Positions 1 through 7,364 of a DNA stretch of 24,293 nt are shown in pieces. Position numbers and translations under genes: made by a program. Source of the DNA: CAZEAC01 sp964510065 (lineage in GTDB: Bacteria > Bdellovibrionota_C > UBA2361 > CAIXSY01); NCBI GenBank assembly GCA_964510065.1, contig CAZEAC010000069.1, positions 1 through 24,293 of the forward strand. The letters run 5' to 3'. Below the pieces are notes generated by a model. The model did not search any database and was not told the origin of the DNA. It saw only the letters and a list, made by a program, of their open reading frames with translations. How positions within the stretch are numbered: the first letter of the stretch is position 1; every line of letters begins with the position of its first letter.

Positions 1-141
1 CATTTTAACGCGACTTGGCGCTCTCGCGACGGACAAAAGTTCAGAACACGCTCTAGGAAAAAATAGCATTTCAGCAGATCGGGAAAATTGTTCCTTATCA
101 ATGTTGTCGCTATCTTGCCTTTTTTCCTGAGCTTTGCCGAG
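1..141. other. 5' intergenic stretch, no gene seen
   Basis: I see no open frame with a ribosome binding site before the flagellin-like gene. Positions 1-3 read CAT, a possible ATG on the minus strand, but any such gene lies outside the window and cannot be judged. Confidence 0.5.
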
Positions 142-155
142 GGCATGTTCTTTGC
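142..155 (+). promoter_or_regulatory. Sigma-54 (RpoN) -24/-12 promoter
   Basis: The sequence GGCATGTTCTTTGC has GG at 142-143 and GC at 154-155, the exact GG-N10-GC spacing of a -24/-12 promoter. It matches TGGCAYR-N4-TTGCW at every fixed position except the leading T, which is G. Transcription would start near 167, about 45 nt before the flagellin-like start at 211. Sigma-54 control of flagellar genes is well known. I did not find the activator binding site. Confidence 0.6.
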
Positions 156-210
156 ATTTCCTCGCGATGACTGGCGGTGACTGCGTCTTCAATGAGGGAG
201 GAATGGCTGG

Positions 211-945
211 ATGGATACAAAACTAAAACAGGTTGGAATGGATGCGCATGGCGCGCTCACATATCTCAAAGGAAATATGGATCTTGGCGTGACGAAAGCC
301 CAGAAGTCCAACCTACAACAACAAGACGACGACGCAGTAATCGTCGAACTAAAAAAGCAGCTAGCGAACGATAGCAAAATCGCCTCAATCCAGGTTCGCC
401 ACGCTCGAGAAGGAATAAGAGTTATCGATACTGCAGATAAGGCGCTATCTCAGGTTGCGACATACCTGGAAAGGATGAGTGAGCTGGCCTGGCAAGTTAT
501 GCAGGGAGTCTATAGCACTACGCAGCGTTCAGCACTTCAGAATGGGTTCAGCGCGTTAGGAAGTGAGGTCAACCATTTGAGCGATGCAACGGTCTATAGA
601 GGAAAGCAGCTTTTAGACGGTGACGATATCTCCATTGAACTTCAGAAAAGGCATCGAACGAGAACGATTGATCTGTTTGTCGGTATCGACTCAGACCTTG
701 TGCACCTTGGACTTAGTACTAGTGATGCGGCGCCAATGACCTATTCAATTACCGGAGCAACAATTGCCGATGGCCAATCTGCCGCCGGCTGGGCTGCAGA
801 TGCTGTTGATCTTGCCTATGTCAAGGTTCGCGAACTGCGCGGGGAGCTCGCCGCGGCTCGAGATCGATTACAAGAGTCCCTGAAAGGCGACCACTTTCGG
901 CATCGTTACAGCATGAGAGGCCCGTGGGAAGATAACGTTGAATAA
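211..945 (+). CDS. Flagellin-like protein lacking terminal D0 helices
   Basis: A 244-residue protein. Residues about 57-138 follow the N-terminal D1 domain of bacterial flagellin: an 'AREGIRVIDTADKAL' segment like the ANDGI..AQTAEGAL helix, then 'LERMSELAWQVMQG' like LQRVRELAVQA.NG, then 'VYRGKQLLDGD' like QFNGxKLLDG. Residues about 195-225 resemble the C-terminal D1 helix (ALAxVxxLRxxLGAxxNRL). The first 50 residues lack the usual SLxTQxxLxxSQxxL start. The roughly 40-residue C-terminal D0 helix is absent and replaced by a short basic tail. The start is set by GGGAGGA at 196-202, 8 nt upstream; ATG 203 is out of frame and too close. No other flagellar gene is nearby. It could be a minor filament protein, a regulator or a decaying paralogue. 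Confidence 0.65.
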   Translation: MDTKLKQVGMDAHGALTYLKGNMDLGVTKAQKSNLQQQDDDAVIVELKKQLANDSKIASIQVRHAREGIRVIDTADKALSQVATYLERMSELAWQVMQGVYSTTQRSALQNGFSALGSEVNHLSDATVYRGKQLLDGDDISIELQKRHRTRTIDLFVGIDSDLVHLGLSTSDAAPMTYSITGATIADGQSAAGWAADAVDLAYVKVRELRGELAAARDRLQESLKGDHFRHRYSMRGPWEDNVE

Positions 946-1031
946 AAAGTTTCTGGATTGCGATCCATCAGAATCCTCTAATTTTGGGAAGATTTTCTGA
1001 TTGATAGCAATCTTCATTCTGAAGGACTCGC

Positions 1032-1052
1032 GGGTTTCTGCAGCAGAAGCCC
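1032..1052 (-). terminator. Possible terminator hairpin after the kinase gene
   Basis: GGGTTTCTG (1032-1040) pairs with CAGAAGCCC (1044-1052), with one T-G wobble and a triloop. It lies 9 nt beyond the minus-strand kinase stop, between convergent genes. It has no clear T-tract. A weaker 7-bp stem pairs 988-994 with 1009-1015. Confidence 0.3.
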
Positions 1053-1061
1053 ACCAGAAGC

Positions 1062-3023
1062 TCAGGCTTTGGCGGAGGCTTGGCGAGAGCCTTGTATTTT
1101 TTCGCGAATCAAGAGCTGCAGCTTTCTCGGATCGAGAGGCTTCTTCAAGATCTCAATCGCTCCCGCTTCAAGAAGCGGACGCGTATATTCTTCGGTTGCA
1201 CCGCTAAAGCCAATGACTGTGAGATTAGGGTGGATGCGCTTCATCCTTCTCACTGCTGCTGCAGAGTCCATTCCGGGCATTACCGCGTCTACCAAGGCAA
1301 GCCGAAGCGACTCGCGGTGCGCTTTAACCAGCGCCAACGCTGATTCAGAGTCACTTGCCGTTGCACAGCAGTAACCGGATTCCCGCAAAATGGCGCTGAC
1401 CGTTTCGAGTACCATCGCGTCGTCATCAATTATTAAGATTTCAGCTGGCTCAAGCGCGGATTGTTCCGAAGTGATAGGGGTGGTCGGCTCGGCCACGGGA
1501 AGAAATATCGATATGCTGGTGCCGCGATCGGACTCGCTCTCCGCAACAACTGCGCCGCCATATCCGCGTATCGTAGAAAAGACCTTCGTTAACCCAAGGC
1601 CACTTCCCTTTAATCCGACTCCGGTTGCGGCGTCGCGCTCTTTTTTCGTGAAAAACGGCTCAAAGCAGCGCCGTCTTGTCTCCGCGTCCATTCCCGAGCC
1701 GGAATCAGTAATCTTTAGTTTAGAATAGACTCCTGCTCTGAGATCGGCCACCTGCAGCTCTTGCAACGTGACCTGATAGGTTCGAATCGAAAGCTCGCCT
1801 TGCGTCCCAAGCGCGTCCTTTGCATTACGTAGAATTGCCTCGATTGCTTCCACGAGATCTTCCTGACGCGCCATTACTGGAGCAGGGTTTCCCAGGCCTA
1901 CCATCACCTTGATACCTGAAGCAAGAAGCTCATCAATTCGATTCAATGCGGCGACGGTCGAGAGATTGAGATCGGTTGGCGTAAGCACATGCTTCGCAGA
2001 ATTGTCCGATAGCGACATCTGCTTTGAGAGCTCGGTTGCGCGCGATACTGCATCAAGAATCGATTGACTGGCACTCTCGATCATTTCGACGCGATCGGGG
2101 TGCGCATGAATGGCAGCGGCGTACCCCATTACCGACTGCAAGACATTATTGAAATTATGCGCGACTCCCGCGGCAAGGAGGCGAAGCCCTTCAACCTTTC
2201 TGAGTTCGGCGATCTGCTGCTCTTTAGTGGCGAGCTCTGAAATGTCGGAGATCACGCCAAGAATTCCATGCGCAATGCCGCGCTCGCTAATCGGGGTAAG
2301 CTGAAGGTTGAAAATCTGTTCAGCCATTGAAATACGCGTGTGAAATTCGGCGCTCTTCGCGCCGAGAAGGTTCAGTAATATTCGCTCGTAATGGGTGCGT
2401 TGTTCATGATCGGAAAAGCAGGGCAGGAATGCCTTGCCGATTCGAAACGCCTTCGTGTTAAAATCGGGGTCGCCGAAATTAAAAGGTACGGTGCCTTCGG
2501 GGCGGTTTATTCGCAGAAGCCGAAGGTCTTTATCGAGCGTAAAGACGATAGTGGGAAGCGCGGCCAAAATAGGCGCGACAGAGTCGGGGCCGGCAAGCCG
2601 AGCATCGGGGCCGGTAAATTCAGGTGATAGATCGATAATGATTCCCTCAAATAGTGACAGCTCCATTTGTTGGGTAAGCGCTGCACGGCAGTGTAGCCAT
2701 CGTACTTCGTTGTTATCGGGACGGATCCAACGGTAGGTCGCGCGATAGCTTGCCTCTCCGCGTAATGCTTTTTCGAGATCGCTAAGCAAAATAAACCGAT
2801 CGTCTGGATGTACATGGCGAAGAAACAGATTGCCGTCAAAAGCAATCGAGCGATCAGAGACGCCGAGCAGCTCCGCGGCGTTATTACTCCAGGAGATGAG
2901 AGCCTTTTGATCGAGGGAGTAGGAGAAAAGGAATAGATGGCCGTTCTCGGTGAGGGAGCTAATGATCGTGGCTCCGCTAAAGGAGCCTTCAGACAGATCA
3001 CTAATCGGAGAGGGCGTTGCCAT
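1062..3023 (-). CDS. Hybrid sensor histidine kinase with PAS domains and receiver
   Basis: A 653-residue cytoplasmic signalling protein with no membrane segment. A first PAS fold (about 28-132) contains VHPDD and a WIRPDNNEVRWL strand. A second PAS-like fold covers about 150-265. The H-box reads GVAHNFNN, with phospho-acceptor His289. The ATPase domain has an N-box at Asn400 (RNAKDAL), a G1 box DSGSG at 440-444 and a G2 box GLKGSGLGL at 470-478. The receiver (about 527-645) has acidic residues at 533-535, phospho-acceptor Asp579, Ser607 and the Lys-Pro pair at 628-629. The HxFNN type of H-box is common in PAS hybrid kinases, which often signal through a separate response regulator. GGAG precedes the ATG by a suitable distance. 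The partner and the signal are unknown. Confidence 0.92.
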   Translation of the reverse strand: MATPSPISDLSEGSFSGATIISSLTENGHLFLFSYSLDQKALISWSNNAAELLGVSDRSIAFDGNLFLRHVHPDDRFILLSDLEKALRGEASYRATYRWIRPDNNEVRWLHCRAALTQQMELSLFEGIIIDLSPEFTGPDARLAGPDSVAPILAALPTIVFTLDKDLRLLRINRPEGTVPFNFGDPDFNTKAFRIGKAFLPCFSDHEQRTHYERILLNLLGAKSAEFHTRISMAEQIFNLQLTPISERGIAHGILGVISDISELATKEQQIAELRKVEGLRLLAAGVAHNFNNVLQSVMGYAAAIHAHPDRVEMIESASQSILDAVSRATELSKQMSLSDNSAKHVLTPTDLNLSTVAALNRIDELLASGIKVMVGLGNPAPVMARQEDLVEAIEAILRNAKDALGTQGELSIRTYQVTLQELQVADLRAGVYSKLKITDSGSGMDAETRRRCFEPFFTKKERDAATGVGLKGSGLGLTKVFSTIRGYGGAVVAESESDRGTSISIFLPVAEPTTPITSEQSALEPAEILIIDDDAMVLETVSAILRESGYCCATASDSESALALVKAHRESLRLALVDAVMPGMDSAAAVRRMKRIHPNLTVIGFSGATEEYTRPLLEAGAIEILKKPLDPRKLQLLIREKIQGSRQASAKA

Positions 3024-3226
3024 CTCTCACTCCAAAGGTACTGAATTTGATTCGCTAGTAACTAGATGCTCACGGATCCCGGGAATTAGGCGCGCCTCAC
3101 CCATGCGTTTGCGCGTAATTGCTCCCATTCCACTCCCGAATATACACAAAAAACGTTTGTTTTGAAGAAATATTTGCCGAAGCAGTGCGCTTTTGCGAAT
3201 ATAGGGCGCTTTAAAGTGGCATTATA

Positions 3227-4381
3227 ATGAATCAAGGCAATCGCCCCCTATTAAAAATTGCGATTTTAGGAACAAGAGGGATTCCTGCGCGCTATGGTGG
3301 TTTTGAAACCTTTGCCGAAGAGCTTTCGACAAGGCTTGTTGAGCGTGGTCACCAGGTTACCGTGTATGGCCGGAGAAAATTTGGAGAAAGTGCCGATCAG
3401 AGCACTTTCCGCGGAGTGCAGAGAGTTCTCGTGCCGACGGTCGCGCACAAATATTTGGAAACCCCGCTCCATGGATTGATGAGCTTCATTGATCTCTTCC
3501 GACGCAAGCTCGACGTGGTTATTCTATGTAACGCCGCGAATAGCCCATTTGCGTTTGTGGTTAAAATTCGCGGCCTCCCGCTTCTGATTAATGTTGATGG
3601 TATAGAAAGGCAGCGTGGCAAATGGAATTTTTTGGGAAAGCTCTGGTACCGAGTCGGAGAGATTGCTTCGGTGCTTTTCGCCACTCGAGTCATCGCAGAC
3701 GCGGAGGTCATTGCTGATTATTATCGAGAGCAGTATCGAATCACGCCGGAGGTGATTACCTATGGCGGTAAAGCGGTGCGCCGCGAAGAGGGCGAGCTGC
3801 TCCGACGTTTCGGTCTACGTGCGCGAAGCTATATTTTGTATGTGAGCCGGCTTGAGCCGGAAAATAACGCGCTCGGAGTAATTCAGGCGTACATGCAGCT
3901 TCGCACCGAATTGCCGTTGGTAATTGTCGGTGATGCTCCTTATGCCGAGGAGTATAAAAAACTGCTTCGCGCAGCCGCCGGTCCTAAGGTCATATTCACG
4001 GGATTCCAGTTTGGTGAAGCCTACCAGGAGTTCCAGAGCAACTGTTACCTTTATATTCAGGCGACTGAGGTTGGAGGCACTCATCCCGCCCTGGTCGAGG
4101 CGATGGCCTATGGAAACTGTGTCGTTGCCAATCAAACCCCCGAAAATGTCGAGGTGCTTGGAGATGCCGGGTATTTCTACCCGAAGAATAACTTCGAAAA
4201 GCTTACTGAGGTATTGGCCAAGCTTTTGCAGGACCAATCGCTTGTTGAAAACGCAAGGACTCGCGCCAAACTCCGCGCCGAGCAGCAGTACTCCTGGGAT
4301 CGAATCACTACGCAGTATGAAGAGCTCTGCGCTACTTTGGCTTCACGCGCGCACTCTGCTACGCCACTTGCAACCGATTGA
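3227..4381 (+). CDS. Family 4 glycosyltransferase (DUF1972 type)
   Basis: A 384-residue soluble GT-B enzyme. The N-terminal motif GTRGIPARYGGFETFAEEL (15-33) is the hallmark of the DUF1972 group, which includes rhamnosyltransferases and other sugar transferases of capsule and exopolysaccharide assembly. The donor-binding half has YVSRLEPENN (205-214), VIVGDAP (232-238) and TEVGGTHPALVEAMAYG (280-296), the family's variant of the acidic donor-site motif with Glu281 and Glu291. The acceptor and the sugar cannot be read from sequence. The gene diverges from the kinase across a spacer of about 200 bp, and its 3' end overlaps the convergent NlpC/P60-like gene by 23 bp. The ATG at 3227 has only a weak upstream GTGG. 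Confidence 0.88.
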   Translation: MNQGNRPLLKIAILGTRGIPARYGGFETFAEELSTRLVERGHQVTVYGRRKFGESADQSTFRGVQRVLVPTVAHKYLETPLHGLMSFIDLFRRKLDVVILCNAANSPFAFVVKIRGLPLLINVDGIERQRGKWNFLGKLWYRVGEIASVLFATRVIADAEVIADYYREQYRITPEVITYGGKAVRREEGELLRRFGLRARSYILYVSRLEPENNALGVIQAYMQLRTELPLVIVGDAPYAEEYKKLLRAAAGPKVIFTGFQFGEAYQEFQSNCYLYIQATEVGGTHPALVEAMAYGNCVVANQTPENVEVLGDAGYFYPKNNFEKLTEVLAKLLQDQSLVENARTRAKLRAEQQYSWDRITTQYEELCATLASRAHSATPLATD

Positions 4382-4988
4382 CTACAATAAGATTAGGCGC
4401 ATTCCAAAGCGTGCGCATCGTCTCGACATCTGCAAGCATCAATGATTCCACGTTTGAACCGGCCTTGGATAAATACAAATTGTCGGCAAGTTTTATTGCC
4501 ACATGGCGCAGTTCGGCTTCCTCATCTGCTGGGAAAAGAAGAATAACACTCCCGGGTAAGACCTGCTGCTCATTGTTGTATCGCGCCCAGCGCCACTGCT
4601 CGGATTGCAGTGCCTCCATAAATTTCCCTTCAATTGCAAGCATGCGTTCTACAAACGAAATGCAGCTAAATGGTTCCGCAGGCGCCGCTTCTTGTAGGTA
4701 GGTAATAAGTGTGCCTCCAATGTCGGCGGGAATTTTTGTTGCAAGGTCAGATTTTTCTGAAACGAGCTCGATATGGTTTGATTCGCTTAGTGGGATCGAG
4801 GCAGGTGGAAGTTCCTGAAGGTGGTACCCTTGCAAAATCCTATCATTAATTGAAAGAAGGTTAACTTCGTTCCTTGCTGTGGTAACCTCGCTGCGTTTTC
4901 TTCGAGTCGACTCAAAATTAGTGTCGATTTCGGCAGCACTACTGAAAATAGTGAAGAGTATTCCGAGAGGTAGACAGATTCTGTGCAT
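4359..4988 (-). CDS. Secreted NlpC/P60-like (papain-fold) protein
   Basis: About 209 residues from ATG 4988; an in-frame TTG at 4997 would add three. An N-terminal hydrophobic segment (HRICLPLGILFTIFSSAAE) looks like a signal peptide. The C-terminal half has the layout of a circularly simple NlpC/P60 or YiiX-like fold: a Cys at the start of a helix in PFSCISFVERML (Cys112, numbered from the TTG), then LPGSVILLFP, then a strand with His165 in LRHVAIKL, then YLSKAGSN. These would be the catalytic Cys and His of a peptidoglycan-peptide or amide hydrolase. The substrate is unknown. It lies 93 bp downstream of the ApbE gene on the same strand and may belong to the same operon. Confidence 0.55.
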   Translation of the reverse strand: MHRICLPLGILFTIFSSAAEIDTNFESTRRKRSEVTTARNEVNLLSINDRILQGYHLQELPPASIPLSESNHIELVSEKSDLATKIPADIGGTLITYLQEAAPAEPFSCISFVERMLAIEGKFMEALQSEQWRWARYNNEQQVLPGSVILLFPADEEAELRHVAIKLADNLYLSKAGSNVESLMLADVETMRTLWNAPNLIVVNRLQVA

Positions 4989-5081
4989 AAAGACCAATCG
5001 AGCCAGTAAAGCCCCGCCGCAATCCTATTGAATATCGGCGCGATAGCGCTCGAGCTCAATTAAGTTAAAGACGCGAGGGTA

Positions 5082-6062
5082 TTAGCGCGAATTTACACGA
5101 TAAATTTTCCCGCGGCTATCGACAATTACGCCACTTGCCGCATTGTTTCTAAGAAATGAAATACCATCGAGCGGCGCCATAAAAAAGGCGGCGGTTGCCA
5201 AACCGTCGGCGAATGCTGCGCTCCGGTGGACAGCGGTAACTTGCGAACAGTATCTTCCAGGAGTACCGCTTCTTGGATCGATCAAATGGTGGTAGCGTTC
5301 GCCGTGCACGAACCAAAAGTTTCGATAGTCTCCAGAAGTTGCGATTCCACCGCTGCCGCGTAGGACTAGCGTTTGAAGAGTATCGTTTTCGCTTCGCGGA
5401 TGTTCAACGTCGACGCTCCATTCAGTGTCACCGAGAAATGAAAGATCCCCGCTCGCCGCGACTCTCGCGAAGCGCACACCATTCTCTCTGAGAAAAGCAC
5501 AGCACCGATCCGCGACATAACCTTTGCCAATGCCTCCGAAGTCAAAACTTTCTTTGCCATGAAGCCGTGCCTGAGTTGAAAGTTCAAAACGCGAGCGTGC
5601 GATCATCTCGACATGTTCGCGGATGTCGGCGCGGTGCGGAAATGTGCTTCCTGCTTTTGCCTCACGCCAGAGATTGCATAATTTTTGACAGAGAGGATTG
5701 TACGCGCCGTGACTTATCTTTCGCACGTTTTCTGCAAGTGTCGCCAATGACAGAAAATCCTCGGTGCAATTTTCGCGGTGAAGCATGCGTGTCTCAGCAA
5801 GTCTTTGCGCGTCGCTGGCAGTGTCCCATGTCGAAATTTTTTTGATGAGCCTCTGCATATACTCGAAAGCCGAGTCGATAAGAATTTCGGCGTTCTGGCG
5901 GGAATGGTGAAATACCGCAACGCTTACGTACGTTCCCATGAGAGGGCGCATTCTCTCGAACCAAACTCCGCTATCTTCGGCGACAAGCTTCTGTGCTGGC
6001 AGTAGCATGCTGGTAAGGCCGAAACCGCAGGCGCGGGAAAGGAACTGACGCCTCGAAATCAT
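5082..6062 (-). CDS. apbE: FAD:protein FMN transferase (ApbE family), Tat-exported
   Basis: A 326-residue protein that transfers FMN from FAD to a Thr in exported flavoproteins. The start is the ATG at 6062, which overlaps the upstream stop as ATGA. It gives a twin-arginine signal, SRRQFLSRACGFGL. The open frame continues upstream to 6620, but that part is a shadow of the membrane-protein gene. ApbE motifs in order: MGTYVSV (42-48), DFGGIGKGYVADR (174-186), ASGD (203-206), GGIATSGDYRNF (238-249), HHLIDPRSGTP (258-268) and ADGLATAAF (285-293). The first gene of this operon encodes a protein with an FMN acceptor motif, so the likely client is next door. Confidence 0.93.
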   Translation of the reverse strand: MISRRQFLSRACGFGLTSMLLPAQKLVAEDSGVWFERMRPLMGTYVSVAVFHHSRQNAEILIDSAFEYMQRLIKKISTWDTASDAQRLAETRMLHRENCTEDFLSLATLAENVRKISHGAYNPLCQKLCNLWREAKAGSTFPHRADIREHVEMIARSRFELSTQARLHGKESFDFGGIGKGYVADRCCAFLRENGVRFARVAASGDLSFLGDTEWSVDVEHPRSENDTLQTLVLRGSGGIATSGDYRNFWFVHGERYHHLIDPRSGTPGRYCSQVTAVHRSAAFADGLATAAFFMAPLDGISFLRNNAASGVIVDSRGKIYRVNSR

Positions 6063-6580
6063 CGCCGCGGAACCCACATCTCTTTGAGAGGTATCGCGAG
6101 GAGTACGACGAGCGACACTATAAAAATTATTATTGAAGGGCCGAAGAGTGAGGCCCATTGCGGGCTTGCGTACACTATCAGCCAGGGTAACGCAAAGGTT
6201 GAGAGAAAGCTCGCGAAGGAAATAACGTAAAGAAACGTACGAGTTCGCTCCGTGATGTCGCAAAGCGCGAGCAGATGACAGAGCAAAAATAGCAGAATTG
6301 AGCCGCCCATGAGGTGCAAGTGAGTGACTTCTGCGAGCTCGCCGAAGGGGCGAGGACCACTGTGTTCGGCAGTAAGCGCCGCTAATGAATCTCCTGACTC
6401 GGATGCGACGCCGAGATAGTAGCTGCGCACTGCGCTGGGATACAAACCGGTACGAACCAGCGTCAGCCCGGCAGCGCCAAGAAGGCCTAAAAATAATCCA
6501 ACTAGCCCAAGGCTTATGAGGACACGGGAGCTCGCACGTGCACGTGAAAGGCGGTATCCTGGAACAGCGGCTTCTCTCAC
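6059..6580 (-). CDS. Four-TM membrane protein of the flavin operon, possible haem ligands
   Basis: A 173-residue protein using a GTG start at 6580. The start is set by GGAGG seven nt upstream and a GTGA overlap with the previous stop; an ATG at 6607 is in frame but has no ribosome binding site. Predicted membrane helices lie at about 19-42, 88-107, 116-138 and 147-166, with a short loop between helices 1 and 2. His87, His89 and His102 lie at the start of and within helix 2 (THLHLMGG...LLCHLLAL). The pair 13 or 15 residues apart resembles bis-haem spacing in b-type cytochromes, but this is inference. I do not recognise a named family. Its position between the FMN protein and ApbE suggests it passes electrons to or from the flavoprotein. 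Confidence 0.75.
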   Translation of the reverse strand: MREAAVPGYRLSRARASSRVLISLGLVGLFLGLLGAAGLTLVRTGLYPSAVRSYYLGVASESGDSLAALTAEHSGPRPFGELAEVTHLHLMGGSILLFLLCHLLALCDITERTRTFLYVISFASFLSTFALPWLIVYASPQWASLFGPSIIIFIVSLVVLLAIPLKEMWVPRR

Positions 6581-7140
6581 GTCGCGCCTCCGTAAAAATA
6601 GCGCCATAGAAATAAGGCACGCTTTACCCCCTTGGCGATGGCGAGGGAAGAGAGTGTAGCCCCGGTACGATTTTTAATCGCCCGTCCGACCGCAAGTGAA
6701 TCGTTTGCTCCCTTGCCTTTAAACTGCTGAGTAAAGGAGGCCTCGCGCGCTTCCCAACCTCGAACCTCTCGAAAGACCATTACCTCGACCCTGCTTACAC
6801 TTCCATTCGCGTCGATCCCTACAATGTAGGTAATAGGTAAATGCTTGCCTACTTCGCTATCAATCAGCGCGTATTGAGTTGCGGCACCTTCTTGGCGGCA
6901 GGTGAAAAAGTGTGCGGTCTTGAGATCGGCGTTTGCGACATCTGCTTTTTCGAGGGACTCGCGAAGTTCCGGCGTTATCGATCTCGGGTCGTGGGATTGG
7001 GTGCACGCGGAACCGAAAACAAGATTGAGCGCCTGCTCTTGGGTGAGATATACCTCAGCGGCGAGAGGGCAGCCGAAAATCAGGGCTGTTGCGATAAGCG
7101 CAAGTCGCGCTCCGATGCGGGCTAGGATCTTTTCAGTCAT
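6577..7140 (-). CDS. Exported FMN-binding protein with covalent flavin motif
   Basis: A 187-residue protein. Residues 1-28 form a signal peptide with a hydrophobic core ending in LAA. Residues about 85-175 match the FMN-binding domain of NqrC, RnfG and NosR: YIVGIDANGSVSRVEVMVF (105-123), then GWE, FTQQFKGKG, and NRTGATLSSLAIAKGVKRAL (157-176). The TGAT motif, with Thr162 as expected phosphoester acceptor, corresponds to the [S/T]GATxS site flavinylated by ApbE, which is encoded two genes downstream. No membrane anchor follows, so it is probably a soluble periplasmic flavoprotein. Its 3' end overlaps the next gene as GTGA, indicating coupled translation. Confidence 0.85.
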   Translation of the reverse strand: MTEKILARIGARLALIATALIFGCPLAAEVYLTQEQALNLVFGSACTQSHDPRSITPELRESLEKADVANADLKTAHFFTCRQEGAATQYALIDSEVGKHLPITYIVGIDANGSVSRVEVMVFREVRGWEAREASFTQQFKGKGANDSLAVGRAIKNRTGATLSSLAIAKGVKRALFLWRYFYGGAT

Positions 7141-7252
7141 ACGCCAATCCGTGCGCCAATACTGTAGCCCATACCCTGAAAGAAGACAAAAGTGATGTAT
7201 TTCAGAAGGTTACTGGCAGTAAACTATATATCCAGCAGAATGAGCTGCTCTA

Positions 7253-7310
7253 GCGAATGTATATTTGACATGCCTAGCATGCGAATGTATACACAACGCG
7301 CGCATGTGTA
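7253..7310 (+). promoter_or_regulatory. Repeat-rich sigma-70 promoter of the barrel gene
   Basis: TTGACA (7265-7270) and TATACA (7288-7293) are 17 bp apart, giving a full -35 and a 4/6 -10 element. GCGAATGTATA occurs exactly at 7253-7263, just upstream of -35, and at 7281-7291, overlapping -10. A 9/11 copy lies at 7300-7310, near the predicted start of transcription. A palindrome, CATGC-CTA-GCATG (7269-7281), fills the spacer. This arrangement suggests control by a DNA-binding protein. The flavin operon starts 113 bp to the left on the other strand and may share it. Confidence 0.6.
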
Positions 7311-7364
7311 AGTAAACTTTATCTTTGAGATATGAAAGAATATAGTTTTTGGAGGAACTTTGTA

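Noticed and set aside
6063..6620. N-terminal extension of the ApbE frame
   Set aside because: It is an out-of-frame shadow of the membrane-protein gene. The Tat signal and ATGA overlap place the ApbE start at 6062.
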